A stretch of 64,000 nucleotides of DNA from Methylocella tundrae (GTDB lineage Bacteria; Pseudomonadota; Alphaproteobacteria; Rhizobiales; Beijerinckiaceae), in contig NZ_CABFMQ020000109.1 in the NCBI RefSeq assembly GCF_901905185.1, forward strand, positions 124,001 to 188,000, in the 5' to 3' direction. The notes beneath the pieces are model-generated. The model was not told the DNA's origin, made no database searches, and was given only the letters and a program-made list of their open reading frames with translations. The position numbers and the translations under genes are program-made. Shown here piece after piece: positions 32,834-42,978 of this stretch; position 1 is the first letter of the stretch; each line of letters starts with the position of its first letter.

Positions 32834-34300
32834 CTAGCGCTCCGACCGCAGGGGAACGAGCATTCGAAGCCGGAATCCCTCGGGCTCGAAAGCAACATTG
32901 ACCTCAGCGCCGATCTGTTGCGACAGCACGCGTTTCAACAGCATCGAGCCGAACCCCTCCCGGCGCGGCGGCTTGACGATCGGACCATCGGTCTCGCTCC
33001 ATTCCCAGCGCAACGCCGCGCCGGCGGCGCCGTCGGCCAGACTCCAATCGACCGCGATACGGCCATTCTCGGAGGCAAGAGCTCCATATTTGGCGGCGTT
33101 GGTGGTCAGTTCGTGAACCGCCATGCCGAGCGGAACGGCGATCTGGGACGGCAGATCGACCGCCGGCCCGCGTAGCCGGATGCGATCCCCAAGATCCTCC
33201 GCGTAGCAGCCAAGCTCCTGATTGAGCAGATGTTCGAAAGAGACGGACTGATCGAATTCTTCCGTCATGACGGCATGGGTCTTCGCCAGCGAACCGATGC
33301 GCCCCGCGAAAGCCGCCTGAAATTCTTCGATCGTCACGGAGCTCTTCGCAGTCGTGTTCATCACGCCCTGCACGGTGGCGAGCGTATTTCTGACGCGATG
33401 ATGCAGCTCCCGGATCAAAAGCGACTGACGCTGTTCGGACCGCACATTCTCAGTGACGTCGGAGCCCTCGACGAACAGCCCGGTGATCTCTCCCGTCCCG
33501 CTGATAATCGCCTGACACATCAAGTCGAGAAAATATTCCTGAAGCTTGCCCTTATCGTTCTGCAGAACGACGCGCATCTTGCGGTTGGCGAAAGCTTCGC
33601 CGGTGGCGAACACCCTGTCCAAGATGTCGATATAGCCCTGACTCGCTCCCTCCGGCACCGCCTCGCGGGCGGTCTTGCCGAGAATATCGCGGCCGCCGAC
33701 CAGTTCCCGGAAGGCGACGTTGGCCATCTCATAAACATGGTCCGGCCCGCGCAGAACGCACATGAAATTGCTGGCCTGCATGAACAGGCGGTCCAGCTGG
33801 TGGGCGGTGGCGAGAAGGGTTTGGTTCAGCACCTGAACCATTTGCAGGCGCCGATGGGGCGACCCTGCAAAGTTTTCGCTTGCCGGGGGAACGCCCTGCC
33901 TCGCTTGCGCCTTCTGCGGAAGTTCCGTGATGTCCTGTGTATTCTGCACAAGGAAAGCGACTTTGCCGTCCGCTCCAAACAGAGGCACATGGGTGCAGCT
34001 CCAGGATCGCTGCTCCAGGCCATTTTCCCCCGAAATTGGATAATTAAGTACGGGGAGCGCGTCGGCGACCCCCTGATTGCGGACGCGCTCAAAGGATTCC
34101 TGCAGCTGCCGGCGGCTTTCTCCTCCGGCGGGAAAGGCTGTAAAGACATTCAGGCCAAGGAGGCCCTCCCTGTCCCGGCCCGTGACGTCGAGATAGGCCT
34201 GATTCATGGCGACGATATTGAAATTCGCGTCCATGACCATCGTCGGCGTGGGAAGGCAATTGAAGACAGCCTCGAAATCCATGCGCTTGACCAACTTCAC
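32834..34300 (-). CDS. PAS-containing sensor histidine kinase, HWE/HisKA_2 type
   Basis: A soluble kinase with two PAS-like domains (about residues 8-130 and 175-290) and a C-terminal kinase. The phosphoacceptor region is LIRELHHRVRNTLATVQG (His in ELHHRVRN, about residues 298-305), and the ATP region has MAVHELTTNAAKYGAL. This layout is that of the HWE family, common in alphaproteobacterial light and general-stress signalling. No membrane helices are seen, so the signal is cytoplasmic. No response regulator lies nearby. I used GTG 34300, with AAGG 6 bases before it; TTG 34306 and ATG 34282 are possible. Confidence 0.88.
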   Translation of the reverse strand: MKLVKRMDFEAVFNCLPTPTMVMDANFNIVAMNQAYLDVTGRDREGLLGLNVFTAFPAGGESRRQLQESFERVRNQGVADALPVLNYPISGENGLEQRSWSCTHVPLFGADGKVAFLVQNTQDITELPQKAQARQGVPPASENFAGSPHRRLQMVQVLNQTLLATAHQLDRLFMQASNFMCVLRGPDHVYEMANVAFRELVGGRDILGKTAREAVPEGASQGYIDILDRVFATGEAFANRKMRVVLQNDKGKLQEYFLDLMCQAIISGTGEITGLFVEGSDVTENVRSEQRQSLLIRELHHRVRNTLATVQGVMNTTAKSSVTIEEFQAAFAGRIGSLAKTHAVMTEEFDQSVSFEHLLNQELGCYAEDLGDRIRLRGPAVDLPSQIAVPLGMAVHELTTNAAKYGALASENGRIAVDWSLADGAAGAALRWEWSETDGPIVKPPRREGFGSMLLKRVLSQQIGAEVNVAFEPEGFRLRMLVPLRSER

Positions 34301-34760
34301 CAACAACCTTGAGCCGGCGGATCATCGCCGCTAATGAGACTTGCCCCGCTCCCCTGATACGCGCCGCGAGCCGGGCTTGCGCCGCAGGAGGGGCTCGAGC
34401 CGCGACGAGGCGTGAAGCCTGAGGAGGGGTGGCCGAGCGAACGCTCTTGCTTGCTTGCGATTACGATAGTCCGCTCTCATAGACAAGAACCAGGCCAGGG
34501 CACGTGCAACCAAGCCTGGAAATATACTTCATAAGGGTTTAGTTACACTGCGGGCGTCACTCGCTTAAACCACGTCTTGCGCGTACGAAAGGCAATCGTG
34601 CGGCGGAGCCATAACGATCGAGGCCTTGTTTGGTTGCACAAGAAGCGTCGCCGCCTTTTGACCAAATCCCGGGCTGAACGCGGCCCATTGCGAGGCGGGC
34701 CTTCTGCGAGGTAGCGCCGTCCGGTGCGCCCGCTTATGCTGTATTTTATCTCGTTCCCAG
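34301..34760. other. 460-base non-coding region before polA
   Basis: No open frame is convincing. The stretch GGAGGGGTGGCCGAGCG at about 34424 looks like the start of a tRNA-Ser or Leu, but no anticodon arm or T arm follows. The promoters of both the kinase gene and polA must lie here. I see no clear terminator or operator. Confidence 0.5.
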
Positions 34761-37700
34761 ATGTCGCAACCCATGTCGCCCATGCAAAGACCCGTCCAGG
34801 CCGGAGATCATGTTTTCCTGGTTGATGGATCATCCTTCGTTTTCCGCGCCTATTTCCAGTCGATTCGCCAGGATGCGAAATATAATTACCGCTCCGATGG
34901 ATTGCCTACGGGCGCCCTTCGCCTGTTCTGCACGAAATTGTTTCAGTTCGTGCGGGATGGCGCGGCGGGCATCAAGCCGACTCATCTTGCGATCATTTTC
35001 GATAAGTCGGAGAACTCCTTCCGCAAGGAGATTTATCCGCCCTATAAAGGCAACCGCTCCGAGCCGCCCGAAGATCTCATCCCCCAGTTCCCGCTGATGC
35101 GCGCCGCGGTGCGCGCCTTCGGACTGCCGCCGATTGAACAGGACCGTTTCGAGGCTGACGATCTCATCGCGACCTATGCCCGGCAGGCGAAGGAGCGCGG
35201 CGCGGATGTTCTCATCATTTCCGCCGACAAGGATCTGATGCAGCTCATCGGGCCCGGTGTCGCAATGTATGATCCGGCCTCGGGCGAGGCCGGCGCCAAA
35301 GGCTCGCGCGAGGAGCGCCGCATCGGCTTCGAGGAAGTCTGCGCCTATTTCGGCGTGCCGCCTGAAAAAGTGATCGACGTTCAGGCGCTCGCCGGCGATT
35401 CGACCGACAATGTGCCGGGCGCGCGCGGCATCGGCCTTAAAACCGCGGCGCAACTCATCAATGAATATGGCGACCTCGACTCTCTGCTCGCCGCCGCGGA
35501 TAAGATCAAGCAGCCGAAGCGGCGCGAAATTCTGACCGATCCCGACAGCGTCGCGCTGATCAAGGTGTCGAAGCAGCTCGTTTCTCTTGTTTGCGACGCG
35601 CCACTCACGGTTCCTCTCGACGATCTCGGCCTCGCGGCGCCCGACGGCAAGACGCTGGTCGCCTTCTTCAAGGCGCTGGAATTTACCACCATCACCAAGC
35701 GCGCCGCTGAGGCCTATGGCGTTGAGGCCGCGCTCATCGAGCCGGACCCCGCAGTCACCGGCGCCGCCGGCTGGCGCGGCCGCGACGGCGCGCCCCTCCC
35801 CGCTCCAGCCCAGCCCGGCGCCGAGGCGGCCGACCCCGCGCAACAGGCGCCGAAGCGTAACGCCCGCTACGGGGAACAGGCGCCGCAAAAAGCCATCGCG
35901 ACCGGGCCGGGCGAGCTGGCGGCGGCGCGCGCGTCCAGCGCGCTTGCGGAAAAATTCGACGTCAAAAGCTATGAAACCATTATGAGCCTTGAGCGGCTCG
36001 ACGCTGTCATCGCCGAAGCGCTGGAGGGCGGCGTCGTCGCGGTCGATACGGAAACCTCTTCGCTCGATCCGATGCAGGCCGAACTCGTCGGAATCTCCCT
36101 TTGCGCCGCGCCGGGTCGCGCCTGCTACATCCCGCTGCGCCACAAGGGCGAGGGCGCCGGCGATCTTTTTGGCGGCGGCGATCTTGTGCCCGGCCAATTG
36201 CCGATGGACGAGGTTCTGGCGCGGCTGAAGCCGCTCCTGGAAGCGCCGGACATTCTGAAAATCGCACAGAACATGAAGTTCGACCGGCTGGTGTTTTTCC
36301 AGCGCGGCATCGACGTTGGCCCGGTCGAAGACACCATGCTGCTCTCCTATGTGCTCGACGCGGGCCGCACCGATCACGGCATGGATGTGCTCAGCGAAAA
36401 ATACTTTGGCCATAAGCCAATCCAGTTCGGCGAGGTCGCGGGCTCGGGGCGCACCTTCATCGGCTTTGCAAGGGTTGCGATCGACAGGGCGAGCGAATAT
36501 TCGGCCGAGGACGCCGATGTGACGCTGCGGCTGTGGCGCGTGTTGAAACCGCGCCTCGCGGCCGAGCGCATGAGCGCCGTCTACGAGACGCTCGAGCGTC
36601 CGATGATCGAGGTTTTGGCGCGCATGGAAAGACGCGGCATTTCGATCGACCGCGCCATTCTCTCAAGGCTTTCAGGCGAATTCGCGCAGGATATGGCGCG
36701 GCTCGAGGCCCTGATTTTCGAGCTCGCCGGCGAGAGCTTCAACCTCGGCTCGCCAAAGCAGCTCGGCGACATTCTGTTCGGCAAGATGGGCCTGCCGGGC
36801 GCGCGGAAAACCGCGACCGGGGCATGGTCGACAGCGGCGGGCGTGCTCGAAGACCTCGCCGAACAAGGCAATGCGCTTGCCGCCCGCATTCTCGACTGGC
36901 GTCAGCTCTCCAAGCTGAAATCAACCTACACCGACGCTTTGCCGAGCTTCGTCAATCCTTCGACGGGCCGCGTGCATACCTCCTACGCGCTGGCGGCGAC
37001 GACGACGGGGCGGCTCTCATCCTCCGAGCCGAATTTGCAAAATATTCCCGTGCGCAACGAAGCGGGACGAAAAATCCGCAAGGCTTTTATCGCAGCGCCG
37101 GGACATAAGCTCATTTCGGCCGATTATTCCCAGATCGAATTGCGCCTCCTCGCGCATATCGCCGAGATACCGCAGCTGAAGTCCGCCTTCGCCGAAGGCC
37201 ATGACATTCACGCGATGACCGCCTCCGAAATGTTCGGCGTGCCGATCGAGGGCATGCCGCCCGAAGTGCGCCGGCGCGCCAAGGCGATCAATTTCGGCAT
37301 TATTTATGGCATCTCCGCCTTCGGCCTCGCCAATCAGCTGGCGATCCCGCGCGAGGAGGCGGGCGCTTATATCAAGCGCTATTTCGAACGCTTCCCCGGC
37401 ATCAGGGCCTATATGGACGCGACGAAGAAATTTGCGCGCGAAAACGGTTATGTGACGACGATTTTCGGCCGCAAATGCCATTATCCGCGCATAACAGCGA
37501 CAAATCCGTCGGAGCGCGCCTTCAACGAACGCGCCGCGATCAACGCGCCGATTCAAGGGTCCGCCGCCGACATCATCCGCCGCGCCATGGCGCGCATGGA
37601 CGCGGCGCTGGAGCGGGCGAAGCTCTCCGCGCAAATGCTGCTGCAGGTGCATGACGAACTGGTGTTCGAGGCGCCGGACGACGAGATCGAGGCGACGATC

Positions 37701-37808
37701 GAGGTGGTGCGGAAAATCATGGTCGAGGCGCCGCATCCCTATTTGCAGCTCTCCGTCGCCCTGCAGGTGGATGCGAAAGCGGCGCAAAACTGGGACGAAG
37801 CGCATTGA
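34761..37808 (+). CDS. polA: DNA polymerase I
   Basis: PolA fills gaps in repair and removes Okazaki primers. The N-terminal 5'-nuclease domain (LVDGSSFVFRAYF, ADDLIATYA, ALAGDSTDNVPGARGIG) is followed by a proofreading 3'-exonuclease domain with VDTETSSLD intact and the polymerase domain with SADYSQIELRLLAHI, RRRAKAINFGIIYG and LLQVHDELVFEAP. Length (1015 aa) is above the E. coli 928 because of an Ala/Pro-rich linker at about residues 325-390. The ATG at 34761 gives MSQPMSPMQ. Confidence 0.97.
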   Translation: MSQPMSPMQRPVQAGDHVFLVDGSSFVFRAYFQSIRQDAKYNYRSDGLPTGALRLFCTKLFQFVRDGAAGIKPTHLAIIFDKSENSFRKEIYPPYKGNRSEPPEDLIPQFPLMRAAVRAFGLPPIEQDRFEADDLIATYARQAKERGADVLIISADKDLMQLIGPGVAMYDPASGEAGAKGSREERRIGFEEVCAYFGVPPEKVIDVQALAGDSTDNVPGARGIGLKTAAQLINEYGDLDSLLAAADKIKQPKRREILTDPDSVALIKVSKQLVSLVCDAPLTVPLDDLGLAAPDGKTLVAFFKALEFTTITKRAAEAYGVEAALIEPDPAVTGAAGWRGRDGAPLPAPAQPGAEAADPAQQAPKRNARYGEQAPQKAIATGPGELAAARASSALAEKFDVKSYETIMSLERLDAVIAEALEGGVVAVDTETSSLDPMQAELVGISLCAAPGRACYIPLRHKGEGAGDLFGGGDLVPGQLPMDEVLARLKPLLEAPDILKIAQNMKFDRLVFFQRGIDVGPVEDTMLLSYVLDAGRTDHGMDVLSEKYFGHKPIQFGEVAGSGRTFIGFARVAIDRASEYSAEDADVTLRLWRVLKPRLAAERMSAVYETLERPMIEVLARMERRGISIDRAILSRLSGEFAQDMARLEALIFELAGESFNLGSPKQLGDILFGKMGLPGARKTATGAWSTAAGVLEDLAEQGNALAARILDWRQLSKLKSTYTDALPSFVNPSTGRVHTSYALAATTTGRLSSSEPNLQNIPVRNEAGRKIRKAFIAAPGHKLISADYSQIELRLLAHIAEIPQLKSAFAEGHDIHAMTASEMFGVPIEGMPPEVRRRAKAINFGIIYGISAFGLANQLAIPREEAGAYIKRYFERFPGIRAYMDATKKFARENGYVTTIFGRKCHYPRITATNPSERAFNERAAINAPIQGSAADIIRRAMARMDAALERAKLSAQMLLQVHDELVFEAPDDEIEATIEVVRKIMVEAPHPYLQLSVALQVDAKAAQNWDEAH

Positions 37809-37900
37809 GGCCAGATCGGCGATCAGCATCTGACTCAAAGCGGACGACTGAAGTATTCGGGGAGATCCTCTAAAGCTGTTTCGATCGGGGAGCCGAGGAT

Positions 37901-38785
37901 ATGAATGGCGGCGAGATCACTGCGGTCCGCTCATTGTTGAGTTCCAGGCCCCGGCCCGTTGGATGGGCCGAGCGGCGCGAGCGCCTCGACGAAGTCGGCT
38001 CCATCTGGCCGCCGGCCGACGATGTGAGCCTCGATCCGGTCGATCTCGGCGGCGTGCCCGGCGAATGGTCGATCGCGCCTGGCAGCGACGCCACTCGGGT
38101 CCTGATGTTCTTTCATGGCGGCGGCTATTGCTCAGGCTCCATTCTCAGCCATCGCCGCATGGTCACCGAGGCGGGCCGGGCCGCGCAAGCCCGGACGCTG
38201 GCGGTGGCCTACCGGCTGGCGCCGGAGCATCCTTTTCCCGCCGCCCTCGACGATGCGTGGACGGCCTGGCGCTTCTTGCGAAATCAAGGCGTCGCGGCGG
38301 GGCGTATCGCCATCGGCGGGGACAGTGCGGGGGGAGGCCTCGCCGTGGCGCTGATCAATCGGCTGCGTGACGCCGGGGAAGAGACGCCCGGCTGCGCTTG
38401 GCTCGTGTCGCCATGGACCGACTTGACCATGTCGGGCGAGACGCTCGTCACGAAAGAGGCAACGGACCCGATCATCCACAAGGGATACCTCGTGGAATTG
38501 GCTGATGCTTATCTTCCGCCCGCCGTAAACAGGAAGGACCCGCGGGTTTCCCCCCTCTATGCCGATCTGAAAGGCCTTCCGCCGACGCTGATTCAGGTGG
38601 GGTCGGCCGAAACATTGCTTGCGGACGCCACGCGCTTCGCCGCCGCGATCGGCGCCGCCGATGTGCAAGCGACGTTGGAGATCTGGCCGCACATGATTCA
38701 TGCGTGGCCCCTATGGAATGCGCGTCTTGAAGCCGGCCGCCGGGCGCTCGCTCACGCAGGAGCGTTCATCCGCGAATATGTCTGA
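37901..38785 (+). CDS. Alpha/beta hydrolase, HSL/family IV esterase
   Basis: A carboxylesterase of the hormone-sensitive-lipase type: oxyanion-hole motif FFHGGGYCSG, YRLAPEHPFPAAL, nucleophile elbow GDSAGGG, acid Asp around ETLLADA and the base His in PHMIHAWP. It hydrolyses short-chain esters of unknown nature in the cytoplasm; no signal peptide is seen. It follows polA by 92 bases with its own ribosome site (GGGGAGCCGAGGAT) and is not obviously linked to polA function. Confidence 0.9.
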   Translation: MNGGEITAVRSLLSSRPRPVGWAERRERLDEVGSIWPPADDVSLDPVDLGGVPGEWSIAPGSDATRVLMFFHGGGYCSGSILSHRRMVTEAGRAAQARTLAVAYRLAPEHPFPAALDDAWTAWRFLRNQGVAAGRIAIGGDSAGGGLAVALINRLRDAGEETPGCAWLVSPWTDLTMSGETLVTKEATDPIIHKGYLVELADAYLPPAVNRKDPRVSPLYADLKGLPPTLIQVGSAETLLADATRFAAAIGAADVQATLEIWPHMIHAWPLWNARLEAGRRALAHAGAFIREYV

Positions 38786-38898
38786 AGCGATGGGCGTGAA
38801 TGACCGCCGGCGAGTCACACGCGTCACAGGCGGCGGTTGTACGGCCCACACACAACTCGTCCTTCAAACGCCATGAGACACCTTGAACCGCATGCTGG

Positions 38899-39016
38899 CT
38901 AGAGCATATTCCGATCAGATCGGTTCGATCTGATCGACAAGGATATACTCAAGTTTTTGAATCTGGAGCGATTTCTGATCGATCGAATGACTCCATTCGA
39001 TCGGAAAGCGCTCTAA
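38899..39016 (-). repeat. Dispersed double-hairpin repeat, copy B
   Basis: The inverse of copy A at 9793-9907, nearly base for base except for about 15 bases between the two hairpins (GGATATACTCAAG here). It sits between two convergently transcribed genes, near the middle of a 325-base gap that otherwise holds nothing I can name. One palindrome is GATCAGATCGGTTCGATCTG at about 38914-38933 and the other is centred at about 38990. Confidence 0.9.
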
Positions 39017-39110
39017 GAGTTGGACTGAAGCCTCCACCCTACTACCGCTGGCCCTTAAGGCCGGGGCAGCGGCTGCTGGCGCATCGCCGACGGCCCCCGG
39101 CGTGGACCCC

Positions 39111-41261
39111 TCACCCCTCATAAAACCCCTTCCCCGCCGCGGCGCGCGCGGAAAATTTCTCGCTCGGCCGATAAATCTCGCCGAGGCTGCGCCATTTCAC
39201 TGAGCGTTCGACGATATTTTGAAGGCCGAGGTAATCGGCGTATTTCAGCGCGCCGCCGAGATAGCGCGGCAGGCCCAGGCCGAGAAGCAGGCACATATCC
39301 GCCTCGCCCGGCGAGCCGATGACGCCATCCTCAAAGCAGCGGGCGGTCTCAAGGATCAGCGGCAGCATCATGCGTTCGATGATTTCCGCATCCGTGATCG
39401 TCGTTTTGCCGCGCGGCTGCCCGGCGGCCAAAAGCTCCGGCGCGGCGGGATCGGAGTCCTTGCGCGGCCGGCCTTTCGGATCTCTCGCGTAGAGATAGAA
39501 ACCGCGGCCGTTCTTTTGGCCGAGGCGTCCATCGGCCAAAAGAATGTCGATGGCTGAGGGATGCGAAGCCGCCATACGCTCCGGGAAGCCGGCCGATACG
39601 ATCTCGGCGACATGATGGGAAATATCGAGGCCGATGACGTCGATCAGATAGGCCGGCCCCATCGGCCAGCCAAATCCTTCCATGACGCGATCGATATGGT
39701 GGAAATCGACGCCGTCGCGGACGAGGTGCAGGAACGCGATGAGATAGGGCGTCAGCACGCGATTGACGACGAAGCCGGGGCAGTCCCCGACGACGACCGG
39801 CGTCTTGCCGAGCGCGCTGGCATAGCCAACGATGGTCGCGACGGCGGCTTCCGAGGTTTTCGGCCCGCGCACGACTTCGACGAGCGCCATCTTCGGAACC
39901 GGGTTGAAGAAATGCATGCCGATGAAATTTTCGGGATGCCGCAGGCCGTCCGCCAGATCGGCGATGCGCAAGGATGATGTGTTGGAGGCAAGGATCGTTT
40001 CGGCGGAGGCGATCCCCTCAATCTGCCGGAAGACCGCCGCCTTGATGTCGATGTTTTCGACGATCGCCTCGATCACGACATCGACGGAGCCAAAGCCGTC
40101 GAAGGTCAGGCTCGGCGTGATCGCGGCGGCGATCGCATCGGCGCGATCGAGAGAAAGCCTTCCCTGTTCGACCTGCTTGGCGAGCAGTTTTTGCGCTTCC
40201 GCCATGCCGGCGTCGAGCGCCTTGTCCGAAACATCCTTCAAGATTGCCGGCACGCCGCGCAATGCGCTCTGATAGGCGATGCCGGCGCCCATGACGCCGG
40301 CTCCGATAACGGCCGCCCGACGCACCGGCGCCGCGGACTTCGCGTATTGCCTGCTGATCTTCTTGAGCGCCTGCTCGTTGATGAAAATATTGATGAGCGA
40401 TGCCGCAGCCTGCGAGCGCGCCGTTCTCGCGAATTGCTCCGCCTCGAGGGCAAGGGCGGCGTCGCGATCCAGTCCGGCTCCAAGCTCCAGCAATTCGACG
40501 GCGTCATGCGCCGCCGGGTAATGCGGCAGGGCTCTCGCCGCGTTCACTTCGGCTCCGGCGAGGAAGTCATGGACGTTCTGCCCCTCGAAGGAGAGCGCCT
40601 TCGCCGCGTCGACGCGCCGCTGGCGCCATTCGGCGGGATTGGCGACAGCGTTCCTGAGCTGGGTCAGCGCCGCCTCGCGCAGATCCTCAGGGCTCGCCAC
40701 CGCGTCGACGGCGCCTCGCGCGAGCGCCGCTTCCGGTGTCTGCTGGGCGCCGGAAATGATCCATTGCGCGCTTTCCGCGAGGCCGATCAGGCGCGGCAAC
40801 CGAACGGTGCCGCCATAGCCGGGAAAAATGCCGAGATGGACTTCCGGCTGGCCGATTTTCGCCGCGGAGGACATCACCCGATAGTCTGCGGCAAGGGCGA
40901 CCTCGAACCCGCCGCCAAGGGCAAGGCCGTTGATGGCGGCGACGCTTGGCGCCGGCAGATCGCTCAGCGCCGTTATGATTTTGGCGTTGGCGGCGACGAA
41001 ATCGGCGATCTCTTTCTCCTCGCGGCGGAAGATGTCGACAAATTCGAAAATGTCGGCGCCGACGATGAAGGCGTCCTTACCGCTTGAAATGAGCACGCCT
41101 TTGAGCCCGGGCGCGTGCGAGACGGCGCCGATCGCGCGCGCCAGCTCGCCAAAAGCCAGGCGATCGAGCTTGTTGACCGCCTCCCCCTTGCGCGCGAAGC
41201 GGAGTTCGACAAGGCCCTCGCCAAGCTCTTCAACCTGGATCGTCTCACCATCAAAAAGCAT
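39111..41261 (-). CDS. Fatty-acid oxidation complex, enoyl-CoA hydratase / 3-hydroxyacyl-CoA dehydrogenase
   Basis: A FadB/FadJ-type bifunctional enzyme. The N-terminal crotonase domain has INGLALGGGFEVALAADYR and LGIFPGYGGTVRLPR. The dehydrogenase domain has AVIGAGVMGAGIAYQ for NAD, then GMHFFNPVPKMALVEVV with the catalytic His, and GFVVNRVLTPYL. It carries out the two middle steps of beta-oxidation. The thiolase partner is not in the window. I chose the ATG at 41261 with GGTGGG just upstream; a GTG extension at 41336 adds 25 residues without homology. Confidence 0.95.
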   Translation of the reverse strand: MLFDGETIQVEELGEGLVELRFARKGEAVNKLDRLAFGELARAIGAVSHAPGLKGVLISSGKDAFIVGADIFEFVDIFRREEKEIADFVAANAKIITALSDLPAPSVAAINGLALGGGFEVALAADYRVMSSAAKIGQPEVHLGIFPGYGGTVRLPRLIGLAESAQWIISGAQQTPEAALARGAVDAVASPEDLREAALTQLRNAVANPAEWRQRRVDAAKALSFEGQNVHDFLAGAEVNAARALPHYPAAHDAVELLELGAGLDRDAALALEAEQFARTARSQAAASLINIFINEQALKKISRQYAKSAAPVRRAAVIGAGVMGAGIAYQSALRGVPAILKDVSDKALDAGMAEAQKLLAKQVEQGRLSLDRADAIAAAITPSLTFDGFGSVDVVIEAIVENIDIKAAVFRQIEGIASAETILASNTSSLRIADLADGLRHPENFIGMHFFNPVPKMALVEVVRGPKTSEAAVATIVGYASALGKTPVVVGDCPGFVVNRVLTPYLIAFLHLVRDGVDFHHIDRVMEGFGWPMGPAYLIDVIGLDISHHVAEIVSAGFPERMAASHPSAIDILLADGRLGQKNGRGFYLYARDPKGRPRKDSDPAAPELLAAGQPRGKTTITDAEIIERMMLPLILETARCFEDGVIGSPGEADMCLLLGLGLPRYLGGALKYADYLGLQNIVERSVKWRSLGEIYRPSEKFSARAAAGKGFYEG

Positions 41262-41388
41262 GTCCCACCCTGCATGTTCATGTTGACGGCCGATCAATGG
41301 CGGCCCGCTCCTGACGCATCCTTCCGATACACGCATAGCACAATAGCCGTGACCGCAGCTCTATGGAATGGACGTAATATTCTCGCTA

Positions 41389-42978
41389 TCAGCCGCCGCG
41401 ATAGCGCAACGCCGCCGTGATCAACGATTGCGTATAATGATGGCGCGGATGCTCCAGAATCGCGCGCGCCGGACCCTGCTCAACAATGCGCCCGTCCTTC
41501 ATGACGGCGATTTCGTCGGCCATGGCGCGAACCGCGGCAAGATCATGGCTGATCAGCACAAAGGCGAGGCCGTGCGCCGCCTGCAAATCCTGCAGGAGCC
41601 TCAATATCTCATATTGGACGGTCCGATCCAGCGCCGATGTCGGCTCGTCGAGCACGAGAAGTCGCGGCCGCAAAATGATCGCGCGCGCGATGGCGATGCG
41701 CTGCCTCTGGCCGCCGGAGAAGGCGCGCGGCAGCAGGCGCCTGGCGTTCGGATCGAGCCGCACTTCCTCAAGCGCGGCCGCCGCCCTCTCGTCGCGCTCG
41801 CGGGAGGTGAGATTTGGCTCATGCACGCGCAATCCCTCAGTGACGATGTCGGCGACTCTCATCCGCGGCGACAACGCCCCGTAAGGATCCTGAAACACCA
41901 TCTGCATGGAGCGCCGCAGCGAACGCACACCGGCGGCGTCGAGCGCGCCAAGATCGCGGCCCTCGAAACGAATGGTTCCGCTCGCGGGGACGAGCTTGAG
42001 CAGAGCCCTCGCTAGCGTCGATTTGCCTGAACCCGATTCGCCGACGATTCCAAGGGTGCGGCCTCGGCCGAGGCTGAGGCTGACGCCATCCACTGCCTTG
42101 ATCTCTCTGGCTTTGGCCAGCCAGCCGCCGCGCAGGCGGTAGACCACTTTGATGTCTTCCGCATGCAAAATTTCGGGCGCCGCTCCTTGCGGTCCAAGGC
42201 GCAGGACCGGCGCTGCGGACAGAAGCTCCTGCGTGACGCGGTGGCGCGGGCGCGCAAAAACCTCCCGCGCGGGGCCGCTCTCGACGATCGAGCCTGCGGC
42301 CATGACGTGAACGCTGCTGGCGAAGCGGCGCACAAGGCCAAGGTCATGGCTGATGAAAATCATCGCGAGCCCGAGCCTTTGCTGCAATTCAGCGAGAAGA
42401 TCGAGGATGCGCGCGGCGACGGTCACGTCGAGCGCCGTCGTCGGCTCATCGGCGATCAGCACCTCCGGGTCGCAGGCGATCGCCATCGCTATGGCGACGC
42501 GCTGGCGCTGGCCGCCGGATAATTGATGCGGATAGGCGCGAAGCCGCAGCTTTGGCTCCTCAATGCCGACGAGCGCCAGCAACTCCTCCGCGCGCAAATT
42601 CGCCGCCCTGGCGGACAGTCCGGCCTGAAAGCGTAGAATCGCGACAATCTGCGAGCCGACCGAAAAGAGCGGATCGAGCGAGGACATGGGTTCCTGAAAA
42701 ATCATCGCGATGCGGCGGCCGCGAATGGCGTTCAACCGCCTTTCGGAAAGGGCGAGCAGATTGACCCCGTCGAACATGACCGAGCCGGCAGCGACCGCGC
42801 CGGGCGGAAGAAGCTTTAGCGCGGCAAGGACGCTCTGGCTCTTGCCGGAGCCCGATTGCCCGACGATAGCGGCGACCTCGCCCCGGCGAAGCGAAAAACT
42901 GACATGATCGACGACCCGGCTCGCGCCATAGGCGACGCAAAGATCGCGAAATGCAAGGATCGGCGGCTGAGGGCTCAT
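41389..42978 (-). CDS. Oligopeptide-type ABC transporter, fused dual ATPase (YejF-like)
   Basis: Two OppD/OppF-type ATPases lie in one 529-residue chain. Half one has Walker A GQSGSGKSQS (about residue 40), LSGGQRQR and LIADEPTTALD. Half two has GESGSGKSTLARAL (about residue 315), FSGGQRQR and LVLDEPTSALD. Both sites look intact. It powers the two adjacent permeases and its ATG overlaps the stop of the second permease (ATGA at 42978-42975). The YejABEF microcin C/peptide importer is the closest named layout. Confidence 0.92.
   Translation of the reverse strand: MSPQPPILAFRDLCVAYGASRVVDHVSFSLRRGEVAAIVGQSGSGKSQSVLAALKLLPPGAVAAGSVMFDGVNLLALSERRLNAIRGRRIAMIFQEPMSSLDPLFSVGSQIVAILRFQAGLSARAANLRAEELLALVGIEEPKLRLRAYPHQLSGGQRQRVAIAMAIACDPEVLIADEPTTALDVTVAARILDLLAELQQRLGLAMIFISHDLGLVRRFASSVHVMAAGSIVESGPAREVFARPRHRVTQELLSAAPVLRLGPQGAAPEILHAEDIKVVYRLRGGWLAKAREIKAVDGVSLSLGRGRTLGIVGESGSGKSTLARALLKLVPASGTIRFEGRDLGALDAAGVRSLRRSMQMVFQDPYGALSPRMRVADIVTEGLRVHEPNLTSRERDERAAAALEEVRLDPNARRLLPRAFSGGQRQRIAIARAIILRPRLLVLDEPTSALDRTVQYEILRLLQDLQAAHGLAFVLISHDLAAVRAMADEIAVMKDGRIVEQGPARAILEHPRHHYTQSLITAALRYRGG

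Noticed and set aside
34424..34500. tRNA-Ser/Leu candidate
   Set aside because: Only the first 17 bases look like a tRNA; there is no anticodon stem, T arm or acceptor complement.
34830..36413. A 527-codon open frame antisense to polA
   Set aside because: Lies opposite the nuclease domains of polA, with no ribosome site or domain.
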